Part shown: positions 1 through 11,461 of the stretch, one piece after another | Position numbering within the stretch: the first letter of the stretch is position 1 | How the letters are laid out: each line of letters opens with the position of its first letter | Origin: Polymyxa betae | Taxonomy: Eukaryota; Endomyxa; Phytomyxea; Plasmodiophorida; Plasmodiophoridae | Length of the DNA: 64,000 bases | Reading direction: 5' to 3' | Assembly: GCA_003693705.1 (NCBI GenBank) | Contig: RBZT01000594.1 | Coordinates: forward strand, 16,968-80,967 | Program-made: the position numbers and the translations under genes | The notes under the pieces: model-generated | Database searches by the model: none | The model's input: the letters and a program-made list of their open reading frames with translations, nothing else | What the model was told of the DNA's origin: nothing

Positions 1-330
1 CACATGTCATGTACAGAGACAGCGAAGATCTAAGTGAGAGACTGTTAAGAGATAGACATCAGATAGATAGCGCGCGCTTTTTCAAATTCTCTTTCGTTTT
101 TGCACATTTCTGAAACTTTCGGTTGGCTGATCTATAGCTGGCCGGCGATGTTCTCCCCGATACACACCGGGTCTCGTTTAGTTCGTCGTCGTCAATCTGC
201 TTCGTACCAAATCCGGAATCTAGGATCTGCATGCCGCTGACATGTCCTTAGGGATGATGAGAACGATGACGAACCATCGCACCAGCCATCGTCGTTAATA
301 CGTCGTTTAATGTTTACAACACAAAGTTGT
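1..330. other. Upstream region of the first kinesin gene; no gene seen
   Basis: No open frame with recognisable protein content was found on either strand. The stretch directly precedes the ATG at 331 and probably carries the promoter and 5' untranslated region of the kinesin gene, but no element could be recognised. Confidence 0.4.
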
Positions 331-3300
331 ATGACTCCAGGACGGGCATTGAAAAGGCCAAATTCACGTTCTGAATCGGTTAAGGTAACCAGCTGAGGGC
401 TACACGCCTAATGAGTAATACGATCGGCAGGTTTATTTAAGGATTCGACCGAACGATAATCAGAATATAGACGTGAAAGATAACGAGTCTTTGTGTATGA
501 GACATCCTCAAACGGGAACTGTTAACACATACAGATTCAGTCGTGTTTTCGACGCAAATACGTCGCAATCGACATTATTCCTTGAGACCACAGCACCTCT
601 TGTTGATTCTTTATTCCAAGGTTATAACGCCTTGATATTCGCATATGGAATCACGAATTCGGGCAAGACATATTCCAGTATGAAGCAAGTCATATATGAG
701 ATCCTTGCACCATTGATGTTCTGATAGTTCTGGGCAATCAATCAGATCCTGGCATCCTTCCTCGAACTACAAAATACTTATTCAATTCGATCGCAAAGTC
801 GAGTATGGATCAGATTTCAATTAAGGGGATTTCTGATGGCTCAATTCTATCCATAGATCAAGCTATTGATGTATATGCCAGCTATTTAGAGGTCCATAAT
901 GATATCTTGATCGACTTACTGCCAGGAGAGGAGAAATCGAAACCATTGTCTCTAATCGCCAACAAAACAGGGCATGTCTTTGTCAAGTAATGTTGTATTG
1001 TTTATCTAACAGTCAGCCTGACAATTTATTGTCAGAGGACTTCGAGAGGTGAAGATTGAAAGCGAAGCAGATGCCGAGCTAGTCATTAATGAAGGGACTC
1101 GTCATCGGAAATGTGCCCAGACTGCTTTAAACACGTCCAGCAGTCGTTCGCATGCTGTAATTACCGTTGATTTCCCAACTTACTTCAACTTAATTCTTTA
1201 AAGCTATTCTCGCTGAAGCTGGTCCGAGCTGGAACCAACAAAGATACTGATGGCATCATCAGCAAGCTCTGCATCGTCGATTTAGCAGGAGCTGTAGAGA
1301 TACCGATTTTGATTTTCTTTCGTGATTTAAAGCAATGAAAAATAGGAACGAACGTCGCGTGCGAAGAACGTTGATGAACAGCGATGCCGAGAGACAAATA
1401 ATATCAACAAGTCTTTGATGCAGTTGGGACGATGTTTAGAAGTGGTACGTTGGAATCAGCAACATTCTGATTGTAAGGTGAGTAATGAGAGTCATGACGC
1501 AAAATTCGTTAATGAGAGAGTGACTGCTGTTATCAGGCGCGCCCTGTTCCAGTAAGCAGATCGTGTCTAAGTTCAATGACACGTTTAACATAAACTTAGT
1601 GGAGGGACTCCAAAATCTCCCGCCTGTTCAAAGATTATTTAGTCGGTGGCTGGGGTCGAGCTGTTATGGTTGCAACTGTCAATCCCGATCCAGTCGACCA
1701 TGACGAAACCTGTCATGCGCTGAAGTTCGCTGCTTTGGCAAGTGAAGTTGAGAGCATCTCGAAAGTGCCATAGCCAATATGCAGTCATCTAATTATATCT
1801 GAGACTTTTATGACAGGTTGATCATGGTCAGGCTCAGACGCAGAGTGACGAAGGTCGAGAGAGTTCCGAAGATTGTCCAGATCGAGAAGAGGAGCTACTT
1901 GAGGAGATCTACCATCTCAAATTGCAACTTCTCGATTGCGAACGACGGTGAGCTGTCACATTTAAACTTTAAATCATTTTTGATTGAGACTGTGGCAGTC
2001 GCTGTGCAATTGAGGCTGAAACTCGAAATGCTGTATGCAACGAGCTGCAACTGCAGGCTCAAAGAAGAGAAGCAGAATTTCGAGCTCAGCTGGAAGAGAC
2101 AGAAGAATGTGCTCGCGCTCGTGCTGAGAAGCGCTTTGAGATGTGGAAAAGACGAATGATCACCGAATCCGGTTCTGCTATTGATATTGAAGGGGCCATC
2201 CAAGTTGCTAAGCAGAAGGTAATTTTGTTAAGGGGGATGGATGTTGTAGTATCTAACACATTTCAGGCCGAGGAAGATGCTGAAAGAAAATTTTCAAAGC
2301 TTCACAATGAATATATGGCTAATCAAGCGAACCTTAATGAAATTCAGCGTCGTTACGAGGAGCTTCAGAATCAATTCATCGTGATTCGCAATGAACGCGA
2401 TGCAGCCGTGCAGTTTCGAGTCACTCATGAAAATGTGATAAACAATGCTCAATCGCATGTCGAAGAGCTCATGGACAAACTCGACGTGGCCCTTAAAGAC
2501 ATCGCTGAACGGAATGTATCTAGTCTGAGACATGCGCATCTAGAGCTCTGACATCTCCTAACCAGGCTGCTTTCGAAGAGCAAAAACGTATTATTGCATC
2601 TTCTAAGCAGACTATCAACAGTCTTAAACAACAGAAGGCAGAGCTTGAGTCCTCGTGTCAAGAGGCTGAGCGAAAAGCCGCCGATGCAGAGAAAAAGGAA
2701 GCCAGTTTGAAGAAACGTTCTGAAGTCAACCTAAACAAGGTCGTCGCCACCGAGCATGCTTTTATCACGTTTTCATTATCCATTTAGGCCACCGCTTTAC
2801 AGAAGAAGATCACATCCTTGACATTGACTGTCGAAAAACTTGAGCAAGAGGTAAGCCTTGATTTGTACCCATTTCATCTGACATGACCTTTATTATAGCT
2901 TTCTGAAAAAACAGCTTCTACGAGCGATTTTATGGAATCTAAAGATGAATTGGAGTCGATGACCTCTGAGCTGAAGTCTCAGCTTGACAAGGCTCGTTCA
3001 ACAGAATCTGGATTGCTTGACGATATCAAGAGACTACAAGATGAGATCCAGGTGAGGCCGACAAACAGAATGCAACCTCATCAGGAATACTGACAATATG
3101 CAGATGCGCTCACATAAACAAGCTGAACTGGAAAAGACTGTCTCGAATCTGGCCAGCCTCTCAGCGAGTCAAGGTACGCCTACCTGACTTCTGCAATCGT
3201 GCATTTCCGAGTCCAGTTCCTATAGGCGAAATGACGGCTCGTCTTGGCAAAGAAAATGATGTATTAAGACAGAAATTCACTGAGTTTGAATATGAATCAC

Positions 3301-6141
3301 AGAAAGGAGCTGACTGCCTGAGAGCCGCTCTGCGAAAGTTGCAGGTACGACTTACCTGTTTACTAGCCTTAATCAACTCACGATCATTCAGGAATCTCAC
3401 TGTGATTGCGAGTTAAAGCTATCTGTAATAATTCGTTTTAGCTGGTTCACGAGTTTGACTTCGTTCAGGTCATCAACAAAGAGAAAGACGATTTATTCAT
3501 TCAGCTCACAGAATTACAGGTTCTATTTTGTTGATTTCATTATCTGTCAAAAAGTCTAATGTCTTTTTAGGAAGAAAAGCATGGCATTAATCTTCATAAT
3601 ACGAAACTGTTCGAAGATATGACTCTCCAACGTCAGAAGCTTGAACAGGATGTTGCTTCTCTATTGGTGAAATTGATATTGGCGATACATGTCTGTCTGC
3701 TTATGATCTGGTAGGGAGTCAAAAGAGAAAATTCTGAATTGATGCAAAAGATTGAGCAACTTGAAGTATCACAATGCGTTATAACACATTTCGTAATATC
3801 AACGATGCTGTTTTTAGAACGATTTGAAGGTTGATCAGGAGCAGCTCAGTCGACTAGCAGAACTTGAGTCCTCTTGTGCGGAACTCGAATCTTCTTGTGC
3901 AGAACTCCAGGTTTATACTGTCGAAGCTTTCAAGTGCTTATCCTAACAGTATATTTGCAGAACCTTCAAGAGGAAAACCGTTCATTGAAAGATGAAGTGG
4001 CCAGGTTGCAAAAATTGAAGACACGGGAGTTGAAAGAACTGCAAAAAAAGATTAATCAACTTGAATCCGCTGCAAAGAAACAAGAAGTAAACTCTTTGCT
4101 GTTGTCAATTTAAGTTTGAAAATATTTCAGGGAAAAATCGAAAAGGAGAAGCTGTCGCTACAGCGGTCGCTCAGTGCTCTTGATTCCGATAATACGAAGG
4201 TTTAGCCGATTTCTTACTGTTTAATTCAACCGGTGACTGTTGTCGAAGGCGGAGGCAGAAATTTCCAAGTTGAAATCTGAATTAGAAGACGCTTTACTAA
4301 AGGTTAAGGTTGGTGATTAATGGTTATGTTATGATACGATTACGATCTATGCACAGAGTTTAGAATCAGAGCGACACAATCTGCACAGTCGCATTAATGC
4401 TCTGAAAGTCGATGCGGATGTATGACTCTCACTGTCAAAACGACGGACCTCTAACCTGCTATGATACAGGAGAACGAGAAACTTGTTAAACGCCTGGATC
4501 AGACAATCTCAACTTTGCAAGCTGAACTGGAACACTCTAAAAAGGTATTTCGCGCAAAACCGCGTTTATTGAATCTTTTGGGCTAAGTGAACTTCTCAGG
4601 AGATTGCCACGAAGTGCCAGGTGCGTCTGAGCTATGTGATTCCGATTCATGTTGAGTTCATACCCGTAGGATATGGATATGTCTAAGTCTGTGATGCAGT
4701 CTGAATTTAACGAGCTCTTTTCGGAGCTGAAATCCCACAAGGTAACCTAACGCTGCTCCAGTCTAAGCCAAATCATCAAGCAATTCACTTTAGGATAAAG
4801 AAGAAACCTTATCGGCGCAACTTGCTGCTATTTCTGAAGATGAGGATGTATGCTGGTACTGCAACTACTGCTTACGAATCACTCACGCTCGCTCTTGCAG
4901 AAACTAGAGGCCGACGCTGTTGCCATCAATGCCCGAAATAAGGTTCATTAGTCTCCTTCAATCTCATCAGTTTTTCTAAGTGACGTTAGGAGCTTCAGCA
5001 AAAAGTAGAAGATCTTCATACAAAACTGGAAGTATCGCAAAGCGATGTGGCGGAGAAGGAGGTCTAAATGTGGTTTTGAACGATAATTCCTGCCTCATTG
5101 TTTCGCAGAACCTTGCGAAAGAAGTTAAGCTTCTGCAAAAGAAGGTAGCATCGCTTGAATCTCAACTCAACAAGAAGCCGGTAAGGCACTCTTTTTCTTA
5201 AACCCTTCTCTCTCAGTTCTATCAAACAGCGAGTCACAAAAGAGAAGGCAGCATTGCAAGATCGCATTTCACAGCTAGAGATTGAGGCAGCCAAATACGC
5301 TGTATGGCATGTTTGCCTCTTCAAATTGGATTTGATGAATGTGCGCAGGATGCTCAGGAAGAAATTCAGCAACTTCAGCAACAAATATCAGAGCTTAAAT
5401 CTAAAGAGGAGGCACTCAGCCAGCTCACCAAGGACAACGAGACTTTACTGCAACGAATTCAAGAATTCGAAACTGCTGCGGAGAGACGTCAGGTATCTGG
5501 CCGTCCATCGAAGAACTGCAGCTGCTGACTTTTTGGTTGAAGCGAATCGAACTTGAGAAACAAGCGCTTCAAAAACGAATCGCTGAGCTGGAATCCACTG
5601 AAATTGATGTGGGGGTTTTGTATTGTTGATTCAATTCGTTCTTATTTTTTTTTTCAGAATCTATCAATGAACCCTGTGGATACAGCAGCAATAGGCGGTC
5701 CTGTACCTGCTGATGATATGAGTCTATCAGCACCGCCATCCTCTTGCAAGAAGCCCGTCTTTGCTGATAAATCCAACCGACCTCGAGAAATTGTCAAGGC
5801 AACTAAAGTAATTTCGCATTTTTGGGTGTTGTTCTGTTACTCTGACACAATTGCAGATAATCTCAGCGGCAGACCAGGAGAATGCGGCTCCAAGAACGTT
5901 CGGAAAGAGGAGCCGGGCGGTTCTAGAAGCAAACCTGAAGTGGTCCAGTATATTAACCAGTGATCCATTTGATGTAGGCTTGACATCGAAGTAGTAAGTT
6001 ATCAAATAGTAAATGATATATGTAGGATATCGCCAAGAAAGACCCAGAGCCGGAACTGAAACGGAAATCGACAAGGAAGCCAGCTAAAGAGAAGACTAGC
6101 CCAGTAGCGGCGACTCGACGAAGTACAAGAAGTGGGCGATA
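331..6141 (+). CDS. Kinesin-6-like motor protein with long coiled-coil tail
   Basis: Microtubule motor split by roughly twenty or more short introns. Exon 1 (331-384) ends in SESVK. The 46-bp intron 385-430 joins it to VYLRIRPN, the first motor strand. The P-loop reads AYGITNSGKTYS; the NSGKT form and a following DPGILPRT are typical of KIF20-type kinesin-6. The intron 678-727 restores GKTYSILGNQSDPGILPRT. Later motifs are SYLEVHND, NTSSSRSHA (switch I), VDLAGAERTS (switch II, with Ala for Ser), ETNNINKSLMQLGR and RDSKISRLF. From about 1.8 kb to the end the exons encode Glu/Lys/Leu-rich coiled coil, ending in a basic Ser/Thr/Arg tail (TRRSTRSGR). Kinesin-6 members act in the central spindle and cytokinesis; that role is inferred. 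The long loop insertion of animal KIF20 is not evident. Internal exon joins after the motor were not all resolved. Confidence 0.88.
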
Positions 6142-6217
6142 ATATTGTGTGTATATAATAATATAGACTATATCTAGATAATAGCTACAGTATTTGCTGA
6201 AATAAAGATAATGCTAA

Positions 6218-7308
6218 TTAGAGTTGAAATGGGTCCTGATCTTGAACCTGAGGACAAATTGTGAATTCAATCCAATTCTTAATATGATTATGTTCTGATC
6301 CACGTATAGAATGTTGCAGAAGAAGCATACCCTGGGAATTCATTCGAATATTGGTTTGTTCGGCCATGCACAAGGCCTTCATTGTAGGACGTATCAACTA
6401 CACATCCGCATCATCAGCGAATCGTTATGAAATGATCCAGAATCACTCTTACGTGAATGGAATATTGGAATGTTGCTTGTTTCTCACAAGACAATACTGG
6501 GAATATATCAGGTTCATTGGGCAATACGAACTATATGTAATCTCATTAGAATGCCACAAGATCAGTAATCTCATACTGACCTCACAACGAGCAAATACGC
6601 TGATGGATGTGAACTTCACATGTGGATATGTCGGTGACATTTGTATCTCGATAGATTGGGATCCCGGGACGTCCATCTCCAACAGCGCATCACGAAGATA
6701 ACACGACTAGACAGCGATAACTCAAGGCTTGATCGCGAGCGTAATACAAACAAATACTTTGACAATAGCCCGATTGATAATCGTACAGCTTCGGAAACTG
6801 AAATCGGTGACCGGGACAGGTTCCAATGTGTTGATCTTACATTCGGTGACGACGCCCTGATCCTCCAATCTAATAACAGTCTTAGCTGCGATCTCTACTA
6901 AGAGAAGTTGTGATACAGAAATACAAGCGGATGTCCATGTCCTGTATATGCCATCTCAATATTTACGGATTTATCAGTAAATATGGTCAAACATCGATGT
7001 ATGAGAGAGAGATTCACACGAATCTCACATGTCTCATTCACTTCATAATCATCGAGTAATTCCTTCTTCAGATACGCTCTCACCTTCATCCATATTAGCC
7101 AATCTCGTAATAATCCATTGAATCTCTGCACCTGAACAGATTTAACCCGATCGACAACGATACGAATGCCGGCCTGATTGAAGAGCAGGATCCCGATCGC
7201 ATCCTTCTTCTCGAACAGAAGCGCGGCGATGATCGACGCAAGAGCAGTCGAAGACGTCATCTTAAACGAGACGATCGCCACTTGGTCATCTTCCTGATCG
7301 GAACTCAT
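6218..7308 (-). CDS. RAD1: RAD1, subunit of the 9-1-1 checkpoint clamp
   Basis: Sliding-clamp subunit that with RAD9 and HUS1 is loaded at damaged DNA to activate the checkpoint kinase. The start is the ATG at 7308 (MSSDQEDDQVAIVSF), since RAD1 proteins begin with a similar acidic DEDDQ stretch. Exon 1 carries VNLSLIHRCLTIF and YTGHGHPLVFLY, matching the INLTVLLDCLSIF and YQGYGYPLMLF positions of human RAD1. The next exon reads GVVTECKINTLEP, then a short intron, then EIQMSPTYPHVKF. The last exon reads IRMNSQGMLLLQHSIR and ends near WIEFTICPQ, matching the conserved C-terminal strand. At least two introns are needed. Its 5' end lies 166 bp below the stop of the coiled-coil gene on the same strand. 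Confidence 0.88.
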
Positions 7309-7474
7309 TCCACAGCAATCACCATTCCATTTGGAAATAACGTTTTGTGTATAAGAAAAAACCAAGAATTCAATTTTGTACGCAACTTTTCGGATTTGCA
7401 GTTGTCTTGGACTTTTTTGCAAACATCTTTTTACTCAAATCTCAGCGCACTTTCTTCATTCAAAACGATTTTTT

Positions 7475-9790
7475 CTAATAGACGTCATCTGTCTGTATTT
7501 CAACATTGGCGAGCGATATCATCGTCTGAGTAGCGTCTGTGCTGGTCACAGCCCGATTCCTTTCCCGACCCAAATAGAGACCCAGGGCGAACTCGACAGG
7601 CCGTCCCCGGTGGACTTGGTCTTGGATTGTGGCGCGTAGGCGGCGCAGGGCGATGGCTCCCTGGACGGCTGCATTTGACCTGAGATGCAGCGATAATGTC
7701 TGTCGACCAATCTCTCCAACATTATGATCATGAGATAATCGCCTCCGGAACACATCATCCTGCATCTGCTTCGTCTTCCGTCCAGCCATTAATCGCTCTT
7801 CAATAGCAGCCTGGATCGCACGTCGTTCGCCAACCAACATGGCGGCGTACTGGTCCAGTTCATGACGCAGCTTCCGATGCACGAATTCGATTTGTCGAAT
7901 TGCCGCCGTTCTATTCACGAGCTCGTCGTGCTGCGCTTCACGCCTCTGTCGCATCGTCTCTGACGCGATCTCTTCATGATCACGCTGCAGCTGAACACGT
8001 TCCAGAGCGCGATGCCGCTGCACCTGATGCCCCAACACTTGCACGTCGTACTGGCTCTGGGCCTGCTGCAGGTCGGCGTGGGCTGCTGCCCGGTCTCGTT
8101 CGAGTTCGGCGATTTTCTCCTGTCCTTGTCGATGTACGATATGAACTTGTTGTTGAACTTCATCAATCTGTTCTTGTGCACGACTTAATTCAGCTCCAGC
8201 TCGTGTTAATCGTGATAACATCTCTGTCCTTTGACGTTGTCGTTCAACATCACGAGCTACAATCCCAGCCTGTAAGTCCTTCTCACGACGGATTACACCA
8301 CGACCTCGATCGATCTCATTATCAAGCTGCTGTCCTCTATCAATCCAATGCTGTATAGATTGAGTCTCCTGCTCTATCATAAACAGATATCGATCTCGTG
8401 ATGCCGCTGATTTCTGTTTCTGTGCGATCATTAACTCACGACGACTTCTATAATCTTCAATCAGCATAAGCTGCTGCTCCGTCTGTGTACGCCATCGTCC
8501 CATTTTTGTTACAAGCTCGGTCGTACTGCCCTCCAGATCATGTTTGGCTTCGTCCAGGTTCGTCTCTAATCTCTGCAGCTCCATCGTCTCCATCGGTATT
8601 GTTACATCACGCATATCACACAATTCCTTCTGAATTCGATCCAGATCGGCCCGCTCGGTGTCGTACTGGTCCTGGACCCGGTTCAGGTCACGACGCACCC
8701 GTCGCCGCTTACGTCTGCAATCGCGCAGTCGTTGCCGTAGATCGTGATCGTCTCGCTGCGCTCTCTGGACCACCTCCTGCAGCTGTCTCGGAACATCTCG
8801 CCTCTCCTCGATCAGAGCGCAGGTCCTGGTCTGACCCTCAATTAGATCCCGAATCCGGTCCGTGTACTGGCTCAGATCAGCGCCGTACTGGTCCAGGACG
8901 ACCTCGGCCTGAACAATGGCGCGCATCCATCGATCATCTTCTGATTTCAATTGTCGTCCGGCGGTCGTGGCGACAGCCAGGGTTGCGGATGTGCCCTGCA
9001 GACGTCGGGCGGCACGTTGTGCGGCCCAATGCCCGGCCTGGATCGCGGCTCCGAGCCGGACCGTGCTGGCCCGCAGCGGCCCGATCTGCGACTGGAACTG
9101 GGCCAGAGCACGTTGTGCGTTGCCGATCATGGTCTTGGCGATTGTATCGTGCGCGACGAGATTGTTGAGATCGGCTGTTAACGCCCGGACTCTCAGCGAC
9201 ATCTGCTCAACATCTGTCTGATTCTGTGAGGTCGATTGCTGCAACTGTATCTCGGCGATCTCAGCGCGCATGGCCGCAATGCGATCGTGCTCGTCCGCGA
9301 TCTGGTGCCGGAGCGATTCGTGAAGTCGGGCGGCGTCGGCAGCGCGGCATTGGTATAGGACGAGATCGGCAGCGAGTTCCTCAATCTCTGATTGAAGTCG
9401 TTGCGCTACGCTATGTTCGGATTTGTAGCGGATCTGAGCGTGATGGCGCCGTTCCATTAGCTGACGACATTGTTGGTTAACATGTTGAGCTCGACGATGT
9501 AGATCGGTGGCGATAGCTTGTAGATGATGCTGACGTGCCTGAATATCAGATTGCGATTTCTGGAATGATTGTAGAAGTTGACGACGATTGTGATGAGATT
9601 GTTGAATAATGTGATTAATTCGTAATGATGATGTAGAACCTATCTGACATTGTTCTAATAAATACAGATATAATCTCCATATTAAATTAATAACATCATA
9701 TGATATGTGTCCATACTCACATTTTATATCACTAATTACTGAATATATTCCACTGCAATATACCAACAACAACGTCTTTCTGCTTTCCAT
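7475..9790 (-). CDS. Long coiled-coil protein of unknown function, intronless
   Basis: A single 771-codon frame from an ATG at 9790. After an N-terminal part with some hydrophobic residues (about 1-50) it is almost entirely heptad-like and very rich in Gln, Arg, Glu and Asp, with many Q-R-R and R-D-R clusters, so an extended coiled coil is likely. The last 70 residues are less charged and end in a Thr/Val/Asp-rich tail (VEIQTDDVY). No catalytic or binding domain was recognised. A structural protein of cytoskeleton, centriole or flagellum would fit the shape but nothing shows it. The lack of introns over 2.3 kb contrasts with several neighbours. Its middle is GC-rich and holds four copies of the CGTACTGG octamer and one near-copy. 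Confidence 0.75.
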   Translation of the reverse strand: MESRKTLLLVYCSGIYSVISDIKCEYGHISYDVINLIWRLYLYLLEQCQIGSTSSLRINHIIQQSHHNRRQLLQSFQKSQSDIQARQHHLQAIATDLHRRAQHVNQQCRQLMERRHHAQIRYKSEHSVAQRLQSEIEELAADLVLYQCRAADAARLHESLRHQIADEHDRIAAMRAEIAEIQLQQSTSQNQTDVEQMSLRVRALTADLNNLVAHDTIAKTMIGNAQRALAQFQSQIGPLRASTVRLGAAIQAGHWAAQRAARRLQGTSATLAVATTAGRQLKSEDDRWMRAIVQAEVVLDQYGADLSQYTDRIRDLIEGQTRTCALIEERRDVPRQLQEVVQRAQRDDHDLRQRLRDCRRKRRRVRRDLNRVQDQYDTERADLDRIQKELCDMRDVTIPMETMELQRLETNLDEAKHDLEGSTTELVTKMGRWRTQTEQQLMLIEDYRSRRELMIAQKQKSAASRDRYLFMIEQETQSIQHWIDRGQQLDNEIDRGRGVIRREKDLQAGIVARDVERQRQRTEMLSRLTRAGAELSRAQEQIDEVQQQVHIVHRQGQEKIAELERDRAAAHADLQQAQSQYDVQVLGHQVQRHRALERVQLQRDHEEIASETMRQRREAQHDELVNRTAAIRQIEFVHRKLRHELDQYAAMLVGERRAIQAAIEERLMAGRKTKQMQDDVFRRRLSHDHNVGEIGRQTLSLHLRSNAAVQGAIALRRLRATIQDQVHRGRPVEFALGLYLGRERNRAVTSTDATQTMISLANVEIQTDDVY

Positions 9791-10060
9791 TATTGTCCAT
9801 CAATATGTTGCTATGAGTACACAGAACCCGATCTAATCCATAACAGATCCTAATACCTGTACAATAGGTTTTATTTACGAGGAATTGTTAGGAACCCTTC
9901 AACCAACTAACAACAAAGAAAGCGAATCCGTCTTTAACTCTGGATTGTTGGTCGTCCTGCGTCAATAGGCTAATTGGCATTACGCTGTTCTTCATGAAAT
10001 TGATCAAATGGTTGCTGTGATTGCATTTCACTCATTTCAAAGTAACCTCTTACTGGAAAG

Positions 10061-11170
10061 TTATATTTTAGGAGAGGTTTTGGCCCTGCACATCTGGACC
10101 AAGTCTTTGATTTTGTTCAACCAATAGTTGGACCACATCACATTTCTGTTGTAATTCTGGGATGGTCGTACTGTTCTCAGCCAATCTTCCGTGATCAGAT
10201 CGAAACTATCCACGACAACAGCTGGAGCATCTGCGAATATCGCATCCAGACCTGATTTCTGAACAATTGGAACAGCTCCGAGTAATATCGCTTCCCAATG
10301 TCGGTGGCAATCGAGCCCGTTTCCGGGAGGAGATAATACAAATTTCGAGTTGGCCAAACTCTGCAGAAATTGATCATGATCACCATCTTCCACCAACGTA
10401 TCATTCGTAAAGCCACGAAACTTCTCCTTTAATTCTCTTCTGGCCGGATTCGTTCTATCGGTCCAGCTAATAAACAGGAGATTGGATCGTTGATCCCATT
10501 GAGGTAGATCTGCTCCTGCAGCACGTCTCCATACATGAAGATCACCATGAGGCCATTGACTATTTGCAATACCAATTGGAATCGCATGCATCTTGTCACT
10601 ATCTGTCCAATCTGGATTCTGACCGAACCAAGCGAAGATCCGTTCATCATTTAAATAATGACGATATGGGCCAGGAGATGGATGATCGCCATTATGTGTA
10701 ATCAGAATAAACGATGATCTTATGGCTGGGAACACGCTATCAAAGAATTCACCAAGACGATCATTCTTAACGAATACGATCTTGCATGGGTCAATGTCGT
10801 CTGGATGCCATCGATTCTTATATTCATTCTCGTCGTAGATGAAATCTGAAATAAACCGGAACATATCTCCAGATACGAATGGATATGGAAAATGTCGTTC
10901 AGACTCGTTTGGATGTCTGGGAGGGATCTCGGGGGCAGCTGAATCTTGATTATCGAATTCTTGTGCGAATTTGAAAACATTCGAGCCGGATAAAGAAGTG
11001 AGTTTGTCACTAAAAGTGATAGGCCATGATGGCGATGGTTGTAGTATCACTTCAATTGTTGATGACGATAATAGAGATTCTGGTACATATAAAAATATTA
11101 GAAAGAAGGCAGTAATGGCAGTCAATGATATGATTGTCGCATACGATATCAGTTGAAAGTTGATTACCAT
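10061..11170 (-). CDS. Type II membrane glycosyltransferase-like protein (exostosin/GT47-like)
   Basis: Single-exon frame. The first ATG is at 11170 (MVINFQLISYATIISL); codons upstream are open but lack an ATG. Residues about 5-28 form one hydrophobic segment near the N-terminus, a Golgi type II signal-anchor layout. The C-terminal third contains KFVLSPPGNGLDCHRHWEAI, followed by a hydrophobic GAVPIVQKSGLDAIF stretch. That pattern (SP-GNG-D-HR-WEA-LG-PIV) belongs to exostosin-like/GT47-related and RXYLT1-like transferases, where it contributes to sugar-nucleotide binding. A Golgi transferase of unknown donor and acceptor is the best reading. The family assignment rests on this motif alone. 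Confidence 0.7.
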   Translation of the reverse strand: MVINFQLISYATIISLTAITAFFLIFLYVPESLLSSSTIEVILQPSPSWPITFSDKLTSLSGSNVFKFAQEFDNQDSAAPEIPPRHPNESERHFPYPFVSGDMFRFISDFIYDENEYKNRWHPDDIDPCKIVFVKNDRLGEFFDSVFPAIRSSFILITHNGDHPSPGPYRHYLNDERIFAWFGQNPDWTDSDKMHAIPIGIANSQWPHGDLHVWRRAAGADLPQWDQRSNLLFISWTDRTNPARRELKEKFRGFTNDTLVEDGDHDQFLQSLANSKFVLSPPGNGLDCHRHWEAILLGAVPIVQKSGLDAIFADAPAVVVDSFDLITEDWLRTVRPSQNYNRNVMWSNYWLNKIKDLVQMCRAKTSPKI

Positions 11171-11461
11171 TGGCTCTTGATTTTGAGACAATGGCAAGAC
11201 AATGCCATACAGAGTTCGATTAAGTTCTATTCAAAGTACCCTCTTCGTTCAATATCACGCAGCGACTTCGCACATTTTTCTGAGTGACAGTGCAAACCAA
11301 GGCTGCTCCACGCATAAGGTTAACTGTCTTCTGCTTGAGAGCGACCGATTTTCATCCGATTGATCACTTTCATTAATGAACTTAGGATTGTTTGTGTTTT
11401 CTGAATTGCTTTTGCTTATTTAAACTATTCTAACATAATACAAAATAATACAATATGTTTA

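Noticed and set aside
8485-9168. 227-codon plus-strand frame with Pro/Arg/Ser-rich product
   Set aside because: Lies opposite the 771-codon coiled-coil gene and has the biased composition of an antisense frame.
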